Positions 1-8,537 of a stretch of DNA of 64,000 nt are shown here, piece by piece; the stretch's first letter is position 1, and every line of letters starts with the position of its first letter. The position numbers were made by a program, and so were the translations under genes. The notes beneath the pieces were generated by a model. It did not search any database and was not told the origin of the DNA. It saw only the letters and a list, made by a program, of their open reading frames with translations. The stretch is from an uncultured Clostridia bacterium (GTDB lineage Bacteria > Bacillota > Clostridia > Oscillospirales > Acutalibacteraceae): assembly GCA_944385105.1 (NCBI GenBank), contig CALWVR010000006.1:31708-95707 (forward strand). The letters are read 5' to 3'.

Positions 1-154
1 TAGCAGCTAGTGCAACAAGTGTATACACGATACGGCTTCCTATACTTAATTGTCCACCGAAGATCCAGCCTACAATGTCAAACTGAAATATACCGATAGA
101 ACCCCAGTTTAGTCCTCCGATTATAACTAAAATTAATGCGATTTTATCTATCAT
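1..154 (-). CDS. DUF378 (YuzA-like) small membrane protein, partial
   Basis: The minus strand reads MIDKIALILVIIGGLNWGSI and continues through a second hydrophobic stretch (RIVYTLVALAA) off the left edge, so the C-terminus is missing. The GGLNWG motif after a first membrane helix is typical of the DUF378 family of two-helix membrane proteins, whose function is unknown. The ATG at 154 follows a GAGGGGTG ribosome site. Family assignment is from the visible motif; no role can be inferred from the neighbours, because the gene is divergent from the tRNA. Confidence 0.8.
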   Translation of the reverse strand, partial: MIDKIALILVIIGGLNWGSIGIFQFDIVGWIFGGQLSIGSRIVYTLVALAA

Positions 155-260
155 AAATTTCACCCCTCATTTTTAAATGCGGAATTACCCGCATAGTTAG
201 TTTTAACATATAAATCTTTAGTATACATAGTAATTTATAAAATAAAAAATATGTGATAAC

Positions 261-289
261 TTGATTTTATAAAATTTTTGTGGTAAAAT
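261..289 (+). promoter_or_regulatory. Sigma-A promoter of the tRNA-Pro gene
   Basis: TTGATT (261-266) and TAAAAT (284-289) are separated by exactly 17 bases, and the -10 box ends 15 bases before the tRNA. Spacing and match to the housekeeping consensus are good. Confidence 0.65.
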
Positions 290-304
290 TATAATAAACG
301 ATTT

Positions 305-381
305 CCGGGTGTGGCGCAGATTGGTAGCGCGCTTGAATGGGGTTCAAGAGGCCGCTGGTTCAATTCCAGTCACTCGGACCA
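305..381 (+). tRNA. tRNA-Pro, anticodon GGG
   Basis: The 77-base gene folds as a complete cloverleaf. The acceptor stem CCGGGTG pairs with CACTCGG (one G-T pair). The anticodon stem CTTGA/TCAAG encloses ATGGGGT, giving anticodon GGG. The T arm is GCTGG-TTCAATT-CCAGT with a terminal G-T pair. CCA is encoded. The acceptor and T stems each carry a wobble pair, so it is slightly off the most regular form but looks functional. A strong terminator follows. Confidence 0.93.
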
Positions 382-580
382 TAATAGTATGTATCTTTTG
401 ATACAACGAGAAAGCCCAGTATTACTGGGCTTTCTCCGTTTTTAGGGCACAGTTTTTATTGTTGTATTTTTTGAAAATACCACCGTATTTTAGAGACTTT
501 CCCTCTAGGTGTGTGCATGAGGTGTGCACTTTTTGAAAAAATCTTCGCAGGTGTGTGCATACTTTCACACGGTTTAATTT
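381..580 (+). repeat. Dispersed boundary repeat, copy A
   Basis: About 200 bp starting right at the tRNA 3' end. In order it contains a GTATC-TTTT-GATAC palindrome, the AAGCCCAG/CTGGGCTT terminator hairpin, a CCCTCTAGG segment, GTGTGCACTTTTTGAAAAAATC and the end motif GTGTGTGCATACTTTCACACGG. The same elements occur in the same order at 7388-7584; shorter parts occur at 12754-12790 and 24794-24880. Confidence 0.85.
408..443 (+). terminator. Rho-independent terminator after tRNA-Pro
   Basis: GAGAAAGCCCAG and CTGGGCTTTCTC form a perfect 12-bp stem with a TATTA loop, followed by a T run. The same hairpin recurs in the repeat copy at 7388-7584. Confidence 0.85.
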
Positions 581-595
581 TATAATATAAAAATG

Positions 596-630
596 AGAAG
601 TCTACTAAATGATAAGATAGTAGACTTCCT
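596..630. terminator. Hairpin, possible terminator
   Basis: GAAGTCTACTA and TAGTAGACTTC form an 11-bp perfect inverted repeat around a 10-base loop, followed by a moderately T-rich tail. It lies between repeat copy A and the SLOG remnant, with no clear gene ending at it. Confidence 0.5.
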
Positions 631-760
631 AAATTTGTTTAACTAATCTTGTATTAAAAATTTACATACTACAGTTTAAACTTTGTCTATGTACGCTTTA
701 ATCGGTAAAATAAAACCTAATTATATGTTGTATATTATACTTTGCCGATTGGTATAACAA

Positions 761-910
761 TTAATCGCCATATAAATTCAGTAAAATGATCTCCCTTTTT
801 AACTTTTTAGCGTAGTTTATAGTATAATATGTTCCACCGCTTTTTCTGCCATCCCATGCTGCTATAACGAAGTTTGAATGATTGACCATATGACTATTTC
901 GTTTAAGCAT
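761..910 (-). pseudogene. C-terminal remnant of a DUF1273/SLOG (YpsA-like) protein
   Basis: The minus strand encodes about 50 residues including RNSHMVNHSNFVIAAWDG and SGGTYYTINYAKK. This matches the C-terminal half of YpsA/DUF1273 proteins, where a ribonucleotide-binding SLOG fold ends in a GGT-YTV-YA motif. The N-terminal two thirds is absent, so I call it a fragment. It lies just upstream of the SHOCT/recombinase cassette and is probably cargo debris of the same mobile element. The start chosen (ATG at 910) is arbitrary. Confidence 0.6.
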
Positions 911-967
911 GCAGTCATGAATGCTAAATAAAATATCGTTTTAAAGATTAATGGAGGAGTTTTATTT

Positions 968-1129
968 ATGACTGATGTACAATTTGAGTCTGAAAAGGAA
1001 TATCAGGTTCAAATGAGCCTCATAAAAGAAATGCTGGAGTTAGGTCTCATAACAGAGAAGGAGTACAGTAAATTTGATACAATGTTTATAGAAAAATATG
1101 ATCCCATATTCAGCACATTATATCACTAA
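968..1129 (+). CDS. SHOCT-domain-like small protein of a recombinase cassette
   Basis: Encodes 53 residues with MSLIKEMLELGLITEKEYSK, the short helical SHOCT-like pattern (leucine-rich helix, G-L-I-T-x-E-E/K-Y turn). Small proteins of this kind are commonly encoded just ahead of large serine recombinases in clostridial mobile elements, and that is the arrangement here. A GGAGGAG site sits 9 bases before the ATG. Unlike the recombinase it is uninterrupted. Function unknown; I infer an accessory DNA-binding or directionality role only from position. Confidence 0.7.
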   Translation: MTDVQFESEKEYQVQMSLIKEMLELGLITEKEYSKFDTMFIEKYDPIFSTLYH

Positions 1130-1191
1130 AATGGATTGATATCGGGCTTTTTAAGAGGTAATATTTGATGAGGTAAAAAGGAGGTGAAAAA

Positions 1192-2599
1192 ATGCAAAGG
1201 GAAATCATAAAAATAAAGCCCGACTTTTATGCATTACCAATTATAAAAAAGTAGCAGCCTACGCAAGAGTATCAAGTGGCAAAGATGCAATGCTTCATTC
1301 TTTGCCTGCATAGATAAGCTACTATAGTGAATTTATTCAAAAAAATCCTCAGTGGGAGTATGTTGGTGTTTATGTAGATGAGGCTAAAACGGGAACTAAA
1401 GATAACAAACAAGAATTTCAAAGACTAATATCCGACTGCAAGCAGGGCAAGATTGATATGATAATCACTAAATGCATATCAAGGTTTGCGAGAAATACAC
1501 TGACTGTGCTGGAAAAAGTACGAGAACTTAAGAGTCTTGGTATCGACGTGTATTTTGAAAAGGAAAACATCTATACATTAGATTCAAAAGGAGAATTGTT
1601 AATAACAATAATGAGTTCGCTTGCACAGGAAGAGTCAAGGTCAATAAACGAAAATGTTACATGGGGACAACGTAAGAGATTTGCAGACGGAAAAGTAAGT
1701 CTTCCATACAAACATTTTCTAGGTTATGAAAAAGGAGAAGACGGGGTTCCGAAAGTCGTGGAAAAAGAAGCTAAAATTGTCAGATTAATTTATAGGTTGT
1801 TCCTTGAAGGTAAAACTATATCAGCGATTTCAACGTATCTAACCAAAAAATACCTACTCCAGCTGGCAAAGAAAAGTGGACTACGAGTACAGTTAAAAGT
1901 ATTCTTACAAATGAAAAATATAAGGGTGATGCACTTTTGCAGAAATGTTATACAGTTGATTTTTTAACAAAGAAGAAAAAGAAAAACAATGGTGAAATGC
2001 CTCAATATTACGTAAAGAATAGTCACTAAGCGATTATTTCTCCTGAAATATATGATTTAGTTCAAAATGAAATAAAGGAGAGAAAATTGTCTAAATGTGG
2101 TCACAGCAGCATGAGTCTATTCTCAAGTAAGATTGCTTGTGGCGAGTGTGGAGGATTTTATGAAAGCCTTTAACAATTTGATTGAGAATAAAGAGTCAAT
2201 TATAAAGGATTGCGAAGAAGTGATTTTAGGTCTTATTGATACCAAGGCGATAGACGATGAGATTATAAAACTTGAAGAAGAGTGCGAAGTAATAGTGGAG
2301 CTTATAAAGTATTTGATATACGAGAATGCAAGAAAGCCTATGAACCAAGATGAATATAATAAAAAATACAACTTTTATACTAATAGGTATGAGACAGCCA
2401 AAGATAAGCTCGCTAAAGCCAAAGAGAAAAACAGGAATTAATAGTTCGCCATGACAAGATAGATGCATTTATAAACCATCTTAATTTAAATGATAATCTT
2501 TTATCTGAGTTTAATGAATCACTTTGGTATGCCACGGTAGATAAAGCTATAGTTAATACGAATGTAACATTACATTTTAATTTTAAAAATGAGAATTAA
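1192..2599 (+). pseudogene. Large serine recombinase, degenerate
   Basis: Read across frames, this is a large serine recombinase. The resolvase catalytic segment YARVSSGKDAM is at about 1260, the segments DMIITK-ISRFARNTL and SLAQEESRSI follow, then the recombinase domain and a C-terminal coiled coil (ENKESIIKDCEEVILGL). It is broken in at least four ways: a frameshift after the first 20 codons, a Gln-to-stop change at about 1311, a frameshift near 1850, and loss of the zinc ribbon near 2160, where CGECGGF runs straight into the coiled coil. AGGAGGTG precedes the ATG. In intact elements this family integrates and excises the element. Confidence 0.88.
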
Positions 2600-2619
2600 A
2601 TAAGAATAATGAATAAACA

Positions 2620-2667
2620 AAAGGAATTATAAAATAGCCGAAAGACTATGCTATAATCCCTTTTTTA
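2620..2667 (+). terminator. Terminator downstream of the recombinase remnant
   Basis: A long hairpin pairs AAGGAATTATA with TATAATCCCTT, with an inner ATAG/CTAT pairing, and ends in TTTTTTATTT. It closes the recombinase cassette and insulates the CMD-cupin gene. Confidence 0.7.
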
Positions 2668-2780
2668 TTTTGCCTGACTAATTGTTTTTCCAGTTATATT
2701 GTTTTATAATATTAATTATCGAAGTATATATAATAATTAGAAACATCACATTAGTATGAAAAATAGGAAGGAGATTATAA

Positions 2781-3521
2781 ATGGCTATTAAACAAACAGC
2801 AGGCAGAAATCAGCTGGGAGATTTTGCTCCTAAATTTGCACAACTGAATGACGATGTACTTTTCGGAGAAGTTTGGTCTAGAGAGGATAAGCTATCCCTT
2901 CGTGATCGTTCTCTTGTTACAGTTGTTGCACTTATGTCCCAAGGACTTACGGATGACTCATTCAAGTACCATTTGATGAGTGCAAAGGCAAACGGTATAA
3001 CAAAAGAAGAGATTGCAGAAATTATAACACACGCCGCTTTTTATGCAGGATGGTCTAAGGCTTGGGCAGCGTTCCACATGGCAAAGGAGATTTACAAAGA
3101 TGATAATTCAAAGGAAGGACATGGCGGATTTTTTGGTTTAGGTGATCCTAATGTGAATTTTGCAAAATATTTTATTGGTAACAGCTACTTAAAACCTCTT
3201 ACTAATCCAAAAGAAACTGTCTTTATCGCCAACGTGACCTTTGAACCGAGCTGCCGGAACAATTGGCATATTCACCATGCGGCAAAAGGTGGAGGACAAA
3301 TAATTCTATGCGTTGACGGTGAAGGTTGGTATCAAGAAGAAGGAAAGCCGGCGCAAAGCCTAAAACCGGGTGACGTTGTGACTATCCCTGCAAATGTAAA
3401 ACACTGGCATGGAGCTAAGAAAGACAATTGGTTTAGTCATCTAGCGGTTGAGTGTCCGGGAGAAGGTATCTCTAATGAGTGGTGTGAGCCGGTCAGTGAT
3501 AAAGAATATTATAATTTATAA
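2781..3521 (+). CDS. Carboxymuconolactone decarboxylase-cupin fusion protein, copy 1
   Basis: The 246-residue protein has two parts. Residues about 15-105 form an AhpD-like alpha-helical CMD domain (DRSLVTVVALMSQGL, EIITHAAFYAGWSKAW). It lacks the CxxC of true AhpD, so peroxidase-reductase activity is not expected. Residues about 130-240 form a cupin barrel with metal-ligand motif WHIHHAA and a second motif PANVKHWHG. This fusion type is predicted to act on small organic acids or quinoid compounds; no substrate is evident. GGAAGGAGA precedes the ATG. It heads a module with a YgiN-like monooxygenase, nitroreductase, flavodoxin and AKR. Paralogues lie at 20629 (intact) and 12233 (broken). Confidence 0.88.
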   Translation: MAIKQTAGRNQLGDFAPKFAQLNDDVLFGEVWSREDKLSLRDRSLVTVVALMSQGLTDDSFKYHLMSAKANGITKEEIAEIITHAAFYAGWSKAWAAFHMAKEIYKDDNSKEGHGGFFGLGDPNVNFAKYFIGNSYLKPLTNPKETVFIANVTFEPSCRNNWHIHHAAKGGGQIILCVDGEGWYQEEGKPAQSLKPGDVVTIPANVKHWHGAKKDNWFSHLAVECPGEGISNEWCEPVSDKEYYNL

Positions 3522-3565
3522 TCTATAAATTCGCAGTAAATAACTTTTTAAGAGAGCGTGATTTT

Positions 3566-3862
3566 ATGAGTTTGACAGTTAATATTTATTATTCCGGGGA
3601 AAATGGTAATGCTAGAAAATTTGCAGAGGAAATGATTTCAAGTGGAACAGTAGAAAAAATTAAGAGTGAAGAGGGGAATGAAAGATATGAATATTTTTTC
3701 CCGATGAACAATTCTGAAATGGTTCTATTGATTGACAGATGGAAAAATAAAGAGGCATTAGATTTGCATCATAAGTCCCCCATGATGAAAAAAATAGTAG
3801 AGCTTCGAGATAAATATAAATTGCACATGAGAGTAGAGCAGTATACAGAATTTTTAAAGTGA
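3566..3862 (+). CDS. YgiN-like antibiotic biosynthesis monooxygenase (ABM) family protein
   Basis: The 98-residue protein fits the ferredoxin-like ABM/YgiN fold. A beta strand (TVNIYYS) leads to the helix NARKFAEEMI, then YEYFFPMN, then LLIDRWKNKEALDLHHKSPMM, the W-x-x-x-EAL-x-x-H pattern typical of these proteins. Members oxidise quinols or aromatic compounds without a cofactor. It lies 44 bases after the CMD-cupin gene, and the nitroreductase ATG follows 11 bases after its stop, so it is probably co-transcribed. A broken paralogue lies in the same relative place at 21404. Confidence 0.8.
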   Translation: MSLTVNIYYSGENGNARKFAEEMISSGTVEKIKSEEGNERYEYFFPMNNSEMVLLIDRWKNKEALDLHHKSPMMKKIVELRDKYKLHMRVEQYTEFLK

Positions 3863-3873
3863 GGTGTTTAAAC

Positions 3874-4380
3874 ATGGACTTTGAAACTGTTATTAAAAAT
3901 AGAACAGCAATAAGGAAATTTAAAGGAGATAAGGTGGAAAAAAGCAAGATTACAAAAATATTGAAGGCAGGTAGATTGGCTCCAACTGCGAAAGATTTAC
4001 AGCCACAAAAAATATATGTTATTGAATCAGAGGAAGCTTTAAGCAAGATTGATAAAGTTACTCCTTGCAGATATGGGGCACCTATATGTCTGCTTATATG
4101 TTCGGATAAAAATATTGCTTGGAAAAATAACGACTATTCTTCCTATGAATCTGATGCTGCTATTGTTGCGACGCATATGCTTTTGGAAGCGACTAACTTG
4201 GGACTAGGTAATATTTGGGTTAGGCATTTTGATATTGCAGAAGTTCAGAAGGAGTTTAATTTGCCTTCAAATGTAGTTCCCATCTGTTTAATGCCACTTG
4301 GGTATGCGTCAGATGATTATAAAGAGAGTCCACTTCATAATCAAAGAAAGGAACTAAGCGAAACGACAATATATCTTTGA
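3874..4380 (+). CDS. Nitroreductase family protein
   Basis: I chose the ATG at 3874 because GAGGTG lies 7 bases before it; the GTG at 3859 lacks a site. The 168-residue FMN-dependent nitroreductase has the N-terminal signature NRTAIRKFKGDKV (residues about 8-20), the flavin-binding segment GRLAPTAKDLQPQ and a C-terminal LMPLGYASDDYK. These enzymes use NAD(P)H to reduce nitro groups, quinones or enones in the cytoplasm. Its place between the monooxygenase and a flavodoxin suggests a redox detoxification module. Confidence 0.88.
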   Translation: MDFETVIKNRTAIRKFKGDKVEKSKITKILKAGRLAPTAKDLQPQKIYVIESEEALSKIDKVTPCRYGAPICLLICSDKNIAWKNNDYSSYESDAAIVATHMLLEATNLGLGNIWVRHFDIAEVQKEFNLPSNVVPICLMPLGYASDDYKESPLHNQRKELSETTIYL

Positions 4381-4442
4381 AAAGATATAACTAAAATATC
4401 TATATACTAAATTTGATTTTTAAAAATTAGGAGGTATACATT

Positions 4443-4922
4443 ATGAAAAAGTCGTTAGTTGCATATTTTTCAGCAAGTGGTGTTACAAAGGAGTTAGCAG
4501 AAGCGCTCTCAAAAGTGGCAAATGCAAATTTGTTTGAGATTAAACCTGCCACCCCTTATACTCAGGCTGATCTTGATTGGACAAATAAAAAAAGTCGTAG
4601 TAGCATAGAAATGAATAATCCTAATTCTCGCCCTGAAATTGCAAATAAAGTAGAAAACATGGCTCAATATGATACTGTATTTATTGGATTCCCAATTTGG
4701 TGGTATGTTGCACCAACTATTATTAATACATTTTTGGAAAGTTATGATTTTTCAGGAAAAACAGTAATACCGTTTGCAACCTCCGGTGGGAGTGAAATGG
4801 GAAAAACAGATGAAGTTCTGAAAAAATGCTGTTCTGAAGCTACTAAATGGAAACCTGGTAAACGTTTTGGAAGCTTTGATATGACCACTTTAAAAAATTG
4901 GGTTGACTCCCTTTCTAAATAA
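4443..4922 (+). CDS. Flavodoxin
   Basis: The 159-residue single-domain flavodoxin has the FMN phosphate loop at the N-terminus (YFSASGVTKELAEAL, residues about 9-23), the isoalloxazine-contacting FIGFPIWWYVAPTI segment and the third loop PFATSGGSEMGKT. It belongs to the long-loop clostridial flavodoxin group that is usually paired with aldo/keto reductases. AGGAGG precedes the ATG and the AKR gene follows after 37 bases. It probably carries electrons or acts as an FMN-dependent quinone reductase; the partner is unknown. Confidence 0.88.
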   Translation: MKKSLVAYFSASGVTKELAEALSKVANANLFEIKPATPYTQADLDWTNKKSRSSIEMNNPNSRPEIANKVENMAQYDTVFIGFPIWWYVAPTIINTFLESYDFSGKTVIPFATSGGSEMGKTDEVLKKCCSEATKWKPGKRFGSFDMTTLKNWVDSLSK

Positions 4923-4959
4923 GGAATTGTAAATAATAAATAATCAAGGAGGAAGTAAT

Positions 4960-5829
4960 GTGATCTTAAAAGAAGCTTACAAAATGAATAATGGTTTAGA
5001 TATTCCTAAATTGGCTCTAGGTACATGGTTTATAGATGATGATAAAGTAGCAGAAGCTATTCGGGAAGCCATCAAAATTGGTTATCGCCACATCGATACA
5101 GCACAGGCCTACGGAAATGAACGTGGTGTAGGCGAAGGTGTACGTACTTGTGGTGTTTCTCGTGATAAAATTTTTATAACCAGCAAAGTAGCTGCAGAGC
5201 ACAAAACATACGAATCAGCTGCTAATTCTATTGATGAAACGCTAAATAAGATGAAACTTGACTATATAGACATGATGATTATTCACAGTCCGCAACCATG
5301 GGCAGAGGTCAATCAGTCTGACAATAGATATTTTGCAGAAAACAGACAGGTTTGGAAAGCTATGGAGGATGCGGTAGAAGCGGGAAAAGTACGGACAATT
5401 GGTATTTCAAATTTTCTTGAAGATGATGTTGACAACATTTTATCAGACTGTAAAATTAGACCGGCGGTAAATCAGATACTTGCTCATATATCAAATACGC
5501 CACTAAAGTTAATTGACTATTGTAAAAATAAAGGGATTCTAGTAGAAGCATATTCTCCTATTGCGCACGGCGAAGCTTTAAAAAATAAGTCAATAAAAGA
5601 GATGGCTGATAAATATAATGTGAGTATTGCACAGTTGTGTATTAAGTATGACTTACAGCTCGGTATGGTTGTTTTACCTAAAACTTCTAATCCAGGGCAC
5701 ATGAAGTCTAATGCAGATCTTGACTTTACAATTTCTAATGAAGATATGGAAACGCTCAAACATATAGATCACATAAAAGACTATGGAGAACATAGTGTAT
5801 TCCCTGTCTTTGGAGGGAAATTAACATGA
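4960..5829 (+). CDS. Aldo/keto reductase 1
   Basis: The 289-residue AKR-superfamily TIM barrel starts at GTG (4960), placed 7 bases after an AGGAGG. Catalytic tetrad candidates are all visible: Asp in GYRHIDTAQAYGNE, the Tyr of the same segment, Lys in FITSKVAAE and His in MMIIHSPQPW. The C-terminal LPKTSNPGHMKSNADL motif binds the NADP phosphate. It reduces aldehydes or ketones with NADPH; no substrate can be assigned. Its stop overlaps the start of a decayed flavodoxin gene (ATGA), so the two were once translationally coupled. Confidence 0.9.
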   Translation: MILKEAYKMNNGLDIPKLALGTWFIDDDKVAEAIREAIKIGYRHIDTAQAYGNERGVGEGVRTCGVSRDKIFITSKVAAEHKTYESAANSIDETLNKMKLDYIDMMIIHSPQPWAEVNQSDNRYFAENRQVWKAMEDAVEAGKVRTIGISNFLEDDVDNILSDCKIRPAVNQILAHISNTPLKLIDYCKNKGILVEAYSPIAHGEALKNKSIKEMADKYNVSIAQLCIKYDLQLGMVVLPKTSNPGHMKSNADLDFTISNEDMETLKHIDHIKDYGEHSVFPVFGGKLT

Positions 5830-6312
5830 GTTAGGTTATTGATATATCTTTCTTATACTGGAAATACGAGAATTATCGCTGAATACATTTTATAGAAGTT
5901 AAGTTGTGATGTGTTGGAACTACATCCGAAAGAGATATATTCAGAAAATTATCAAGAAGTAGTTGGCGAGTATCAGAGCAACGGAAGTGATAAAAAAATC
6001 TGCGAATTAATGCTCTACAGTGTTAACTTAAGTAAATACGATACGCTTATAATTGGAAGTCCTGTGTGGCGGTACACAATTACTCCCGTTATACGAGCAT
6101 TTTTAAAGCAACATTCTTTAACAGGTAAGACAGCTATTCCATTTGCAACAAATGCAGGATGACTAGGTAGAACTTTTAAAGAAATAAAAGAATTATGTCC
6201 TGATTCAAATGTAAAAGATGAAATGAATATTGTATTTACTGAAAATTACGCTGAACATAAATTAAAAACTCCTAACTCAGAAATAGATGAATGGCTAAAA
6301 AGTATATGTTAA
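5826..6312 (+). pseudogene. Flavodoxin pseudogene
   Basis: Frames combine to a flavodoxin: an N-terminal YLSYTGNTRIIAEYI phosphate loop, then TLIIGSPVWRYTITPVIRAFL, then KTAIPFATNAG. Three defects break it: a TAG two codons after the ATG with a frame change, a TAG after AEYIL, and a TGA directly after FATNAG where a Gly-rich loop should continue. The rest (GRTFKEIKELCPDSN to EIDEWLKSIC) is still recognisable. It overlaps the preceding AKR stop. Confidence 0.85.
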
Positions 6313-6361
6313 TATATAAGATTATAAACAATAAATTTTTTAATTATAGGAGAGCATAAAA

Positions 6362-7252
6362 ATGGAATATGTAATATTAAACAATGGTGTAAAAATGCCA
6401 AAGTTAGGTTTTGGAGTTTATCAAATCTCCAAAGACGAGTGCAAACAGGCGGTATTAGATGCAATTAAAATCGGCTATAGATCAATTGATACAGCACAAA
6501 GTTATTTTAACGAAGAAGAAGTTGGTGAAGCTATTTCGGAGTGTGGCGTACCTAGAGAAGAGCTATTTATAACTACAAAAGTTTGGATTGACAATTATGG
6601 ATACGAAAAGTGCAAAAAATCAGTCATGGAGTCAATGAGAAAATTAAAAGTAGATTATTTAGACTTAATCCTTTTACATCAACCGTTTGCTGATTATTAC
6701 GGAGCATATAGAGCCTTAGAGGAGTTATACAAGCAAGGTAAAGTAAGATCAATAGGCGTATCTAATTTTTACCCTGATAGATTGTCGGATATTTGTCTGT
6801 TTGAAAGAGAAATTATTCCCCAAGTAAATCAGGTTGAGACTAATCCATTAAATGCTCAAGTAAAAGCAAAAGAAAATATGGAAAAATACGGCGTTCAAAT
6901 AGAAGCATGGGCTCCATTTGGAGAAGGAAGAAATAATATGTTCTCAAATCCTGTTTTAAAAGAAATAGGAGATAAATATAATAAATCAGTAGCTCAGGTT
7001 ATTTTAAGATGGTTAATGCAAAGAAACATAGTAGCACTTGCTAAGTCAGTACACAAGGAAAGAATGGAGGAAAACTTTAATATCTTTGATTTTACTATAA
7101 GTGATGAAGATATGAATAAAATAAATAGCTTAGATACTAGTAGCAGCCTGTTTTTCTCACATGCTGACCCTAGTATTGTTGAATGGTTTGACAAGATGAT
7201 TGGTGAAAGAAGACATAATCAAGACAGTTCTAAAGAGAAGAAAAAGTGGTAA
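6362..7252 (+). CDS. Aldo/keto reductase 2
   Basis: The 296-residue AKR has all catalytic residues in place: GYRSIDTAQSYFNEEEVG (Asp, Tyr), FITTKVWID (Lys) and LILLHQPFADYYGA (His). LAKSVHKERMEENFNIF is the cofactor-binding end. It is closer in wording to the minus-strand AKR at 7631 than to the one at 4960 (shared [25 protein letters not shown]). A GGAGAG site precedes the ATG. The lysine-rich C-terminal tail (SSKEKKKW) is probably a later extension. It ends the first module, just before repeat copy B. Confidence 0.9.
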   Translation: MEYVILNNGVKMPKLGFGVYQISKDECKQAVLDAIKIGYRSIDTAQSYFNEEEVGEAISECGVPREELFITTKVWIDNYGYEKCKKSVMESMRKLKVDYLDLILLHQPFADYYGAYRALEELYKQGKVRSIGVSNFYPDRLSDICLFEREIIPQVNQVETNPLNAQVKAKENMEKYGVQIEAWAPFGEGRNNMFSNPVLKEIGDKYNKSVAQVILRWLMQRNIVALAKSVHKERMEENFNIFDFTISDEDMNKINSLDTSSSLFFSHADPSIVEWFDKMIGERRHNQDSSKEKKKW

Positions 7253-7290
7253 TTTTTATTAAAGACTAATAATGTTTTTGTTCTATAATT

Positions 7291-7342
7291 CCGTGTGTAT
7301 ACTTGCGTACGGTTTGAAGAATAAGTTCAAACTTTCACACGG
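7291..7342. repeat. Inverted repeat with CCGTGTG/CACACGG ends
   Basis: CCGTGTG (7291) and CACACGG (7336-7342) are complementary ends around an inner TTTGAA/TTCAAA pair. The right end, ACTTTCACACGGTT, is the same motif that closes repeat copies A and B. Confidence 0.5.
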
Positions 7343-7387
7343 TTAAAGGTAAAGTGTGCGTTTGTATCAAAAGTTAAGTGATTAGAC

Positions 7388-7584
7388 ATAATAGTACGTA
7401 TCTTTTGATACATAGAAAAGCCCAGTATTACTGGGCTTTCTTCTTTTTTAGTGCTGGTTTTTTATGTTGTGTTTCTTTTAAGTGCAACCATATTTTAAGA
7501 TTTTTCCTCTAGGGGTGTGCAAAGGGTATGCACTTTTTGAAAAAATCTTCACAGGTGTGTGCATACTTTCACACGGTTTAATTT
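7388..7584 (+). repeat. Dispersed boundary repeat, copy B
   Basis: Aligns along its length with 381-580 and carries the same palindrome, the same terminator hairpin, GTGTGCA segments, TGCACTTTTTGAAAAAATCTTC and TGTGTGCATACTTTCACACGGTTTAATTT. Upstream (about 7363) it also has TGTATCAAAAGTTAA, shared with copy C. It separates the plus-strand module 1 from the minus-strand module 2. Confidence 0.85.
7414..7449. terminator. Terminator hairpin inside repeat copy B
   Basis: GAAAAGCCCAG and CTGGGCTTTCTT form the stem, followed by CTTTTTT on the plus strand. It serves AKR2 and may also stop the minus-strand AKR3 transcript. Confidence 0.75.
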
Positions 7585-7630
7585 CTATCATAAAATGAAT
7601 ATACTTTGTTTTGAATTACCACAGATTCCC

Positions 7631-8506
<876 letters not shown>

Positions 8507-8537
8507 CTATAAGTGGTTAATATTAAATTTAAATTTA

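Noticed and set aside
2123-2371. Minus-strand open frame over the recombinase remnant
   Set aside because: It is the mirror of the recombinase coiled-coil region, with Ile/Ser-rich composition and no ribosome site.
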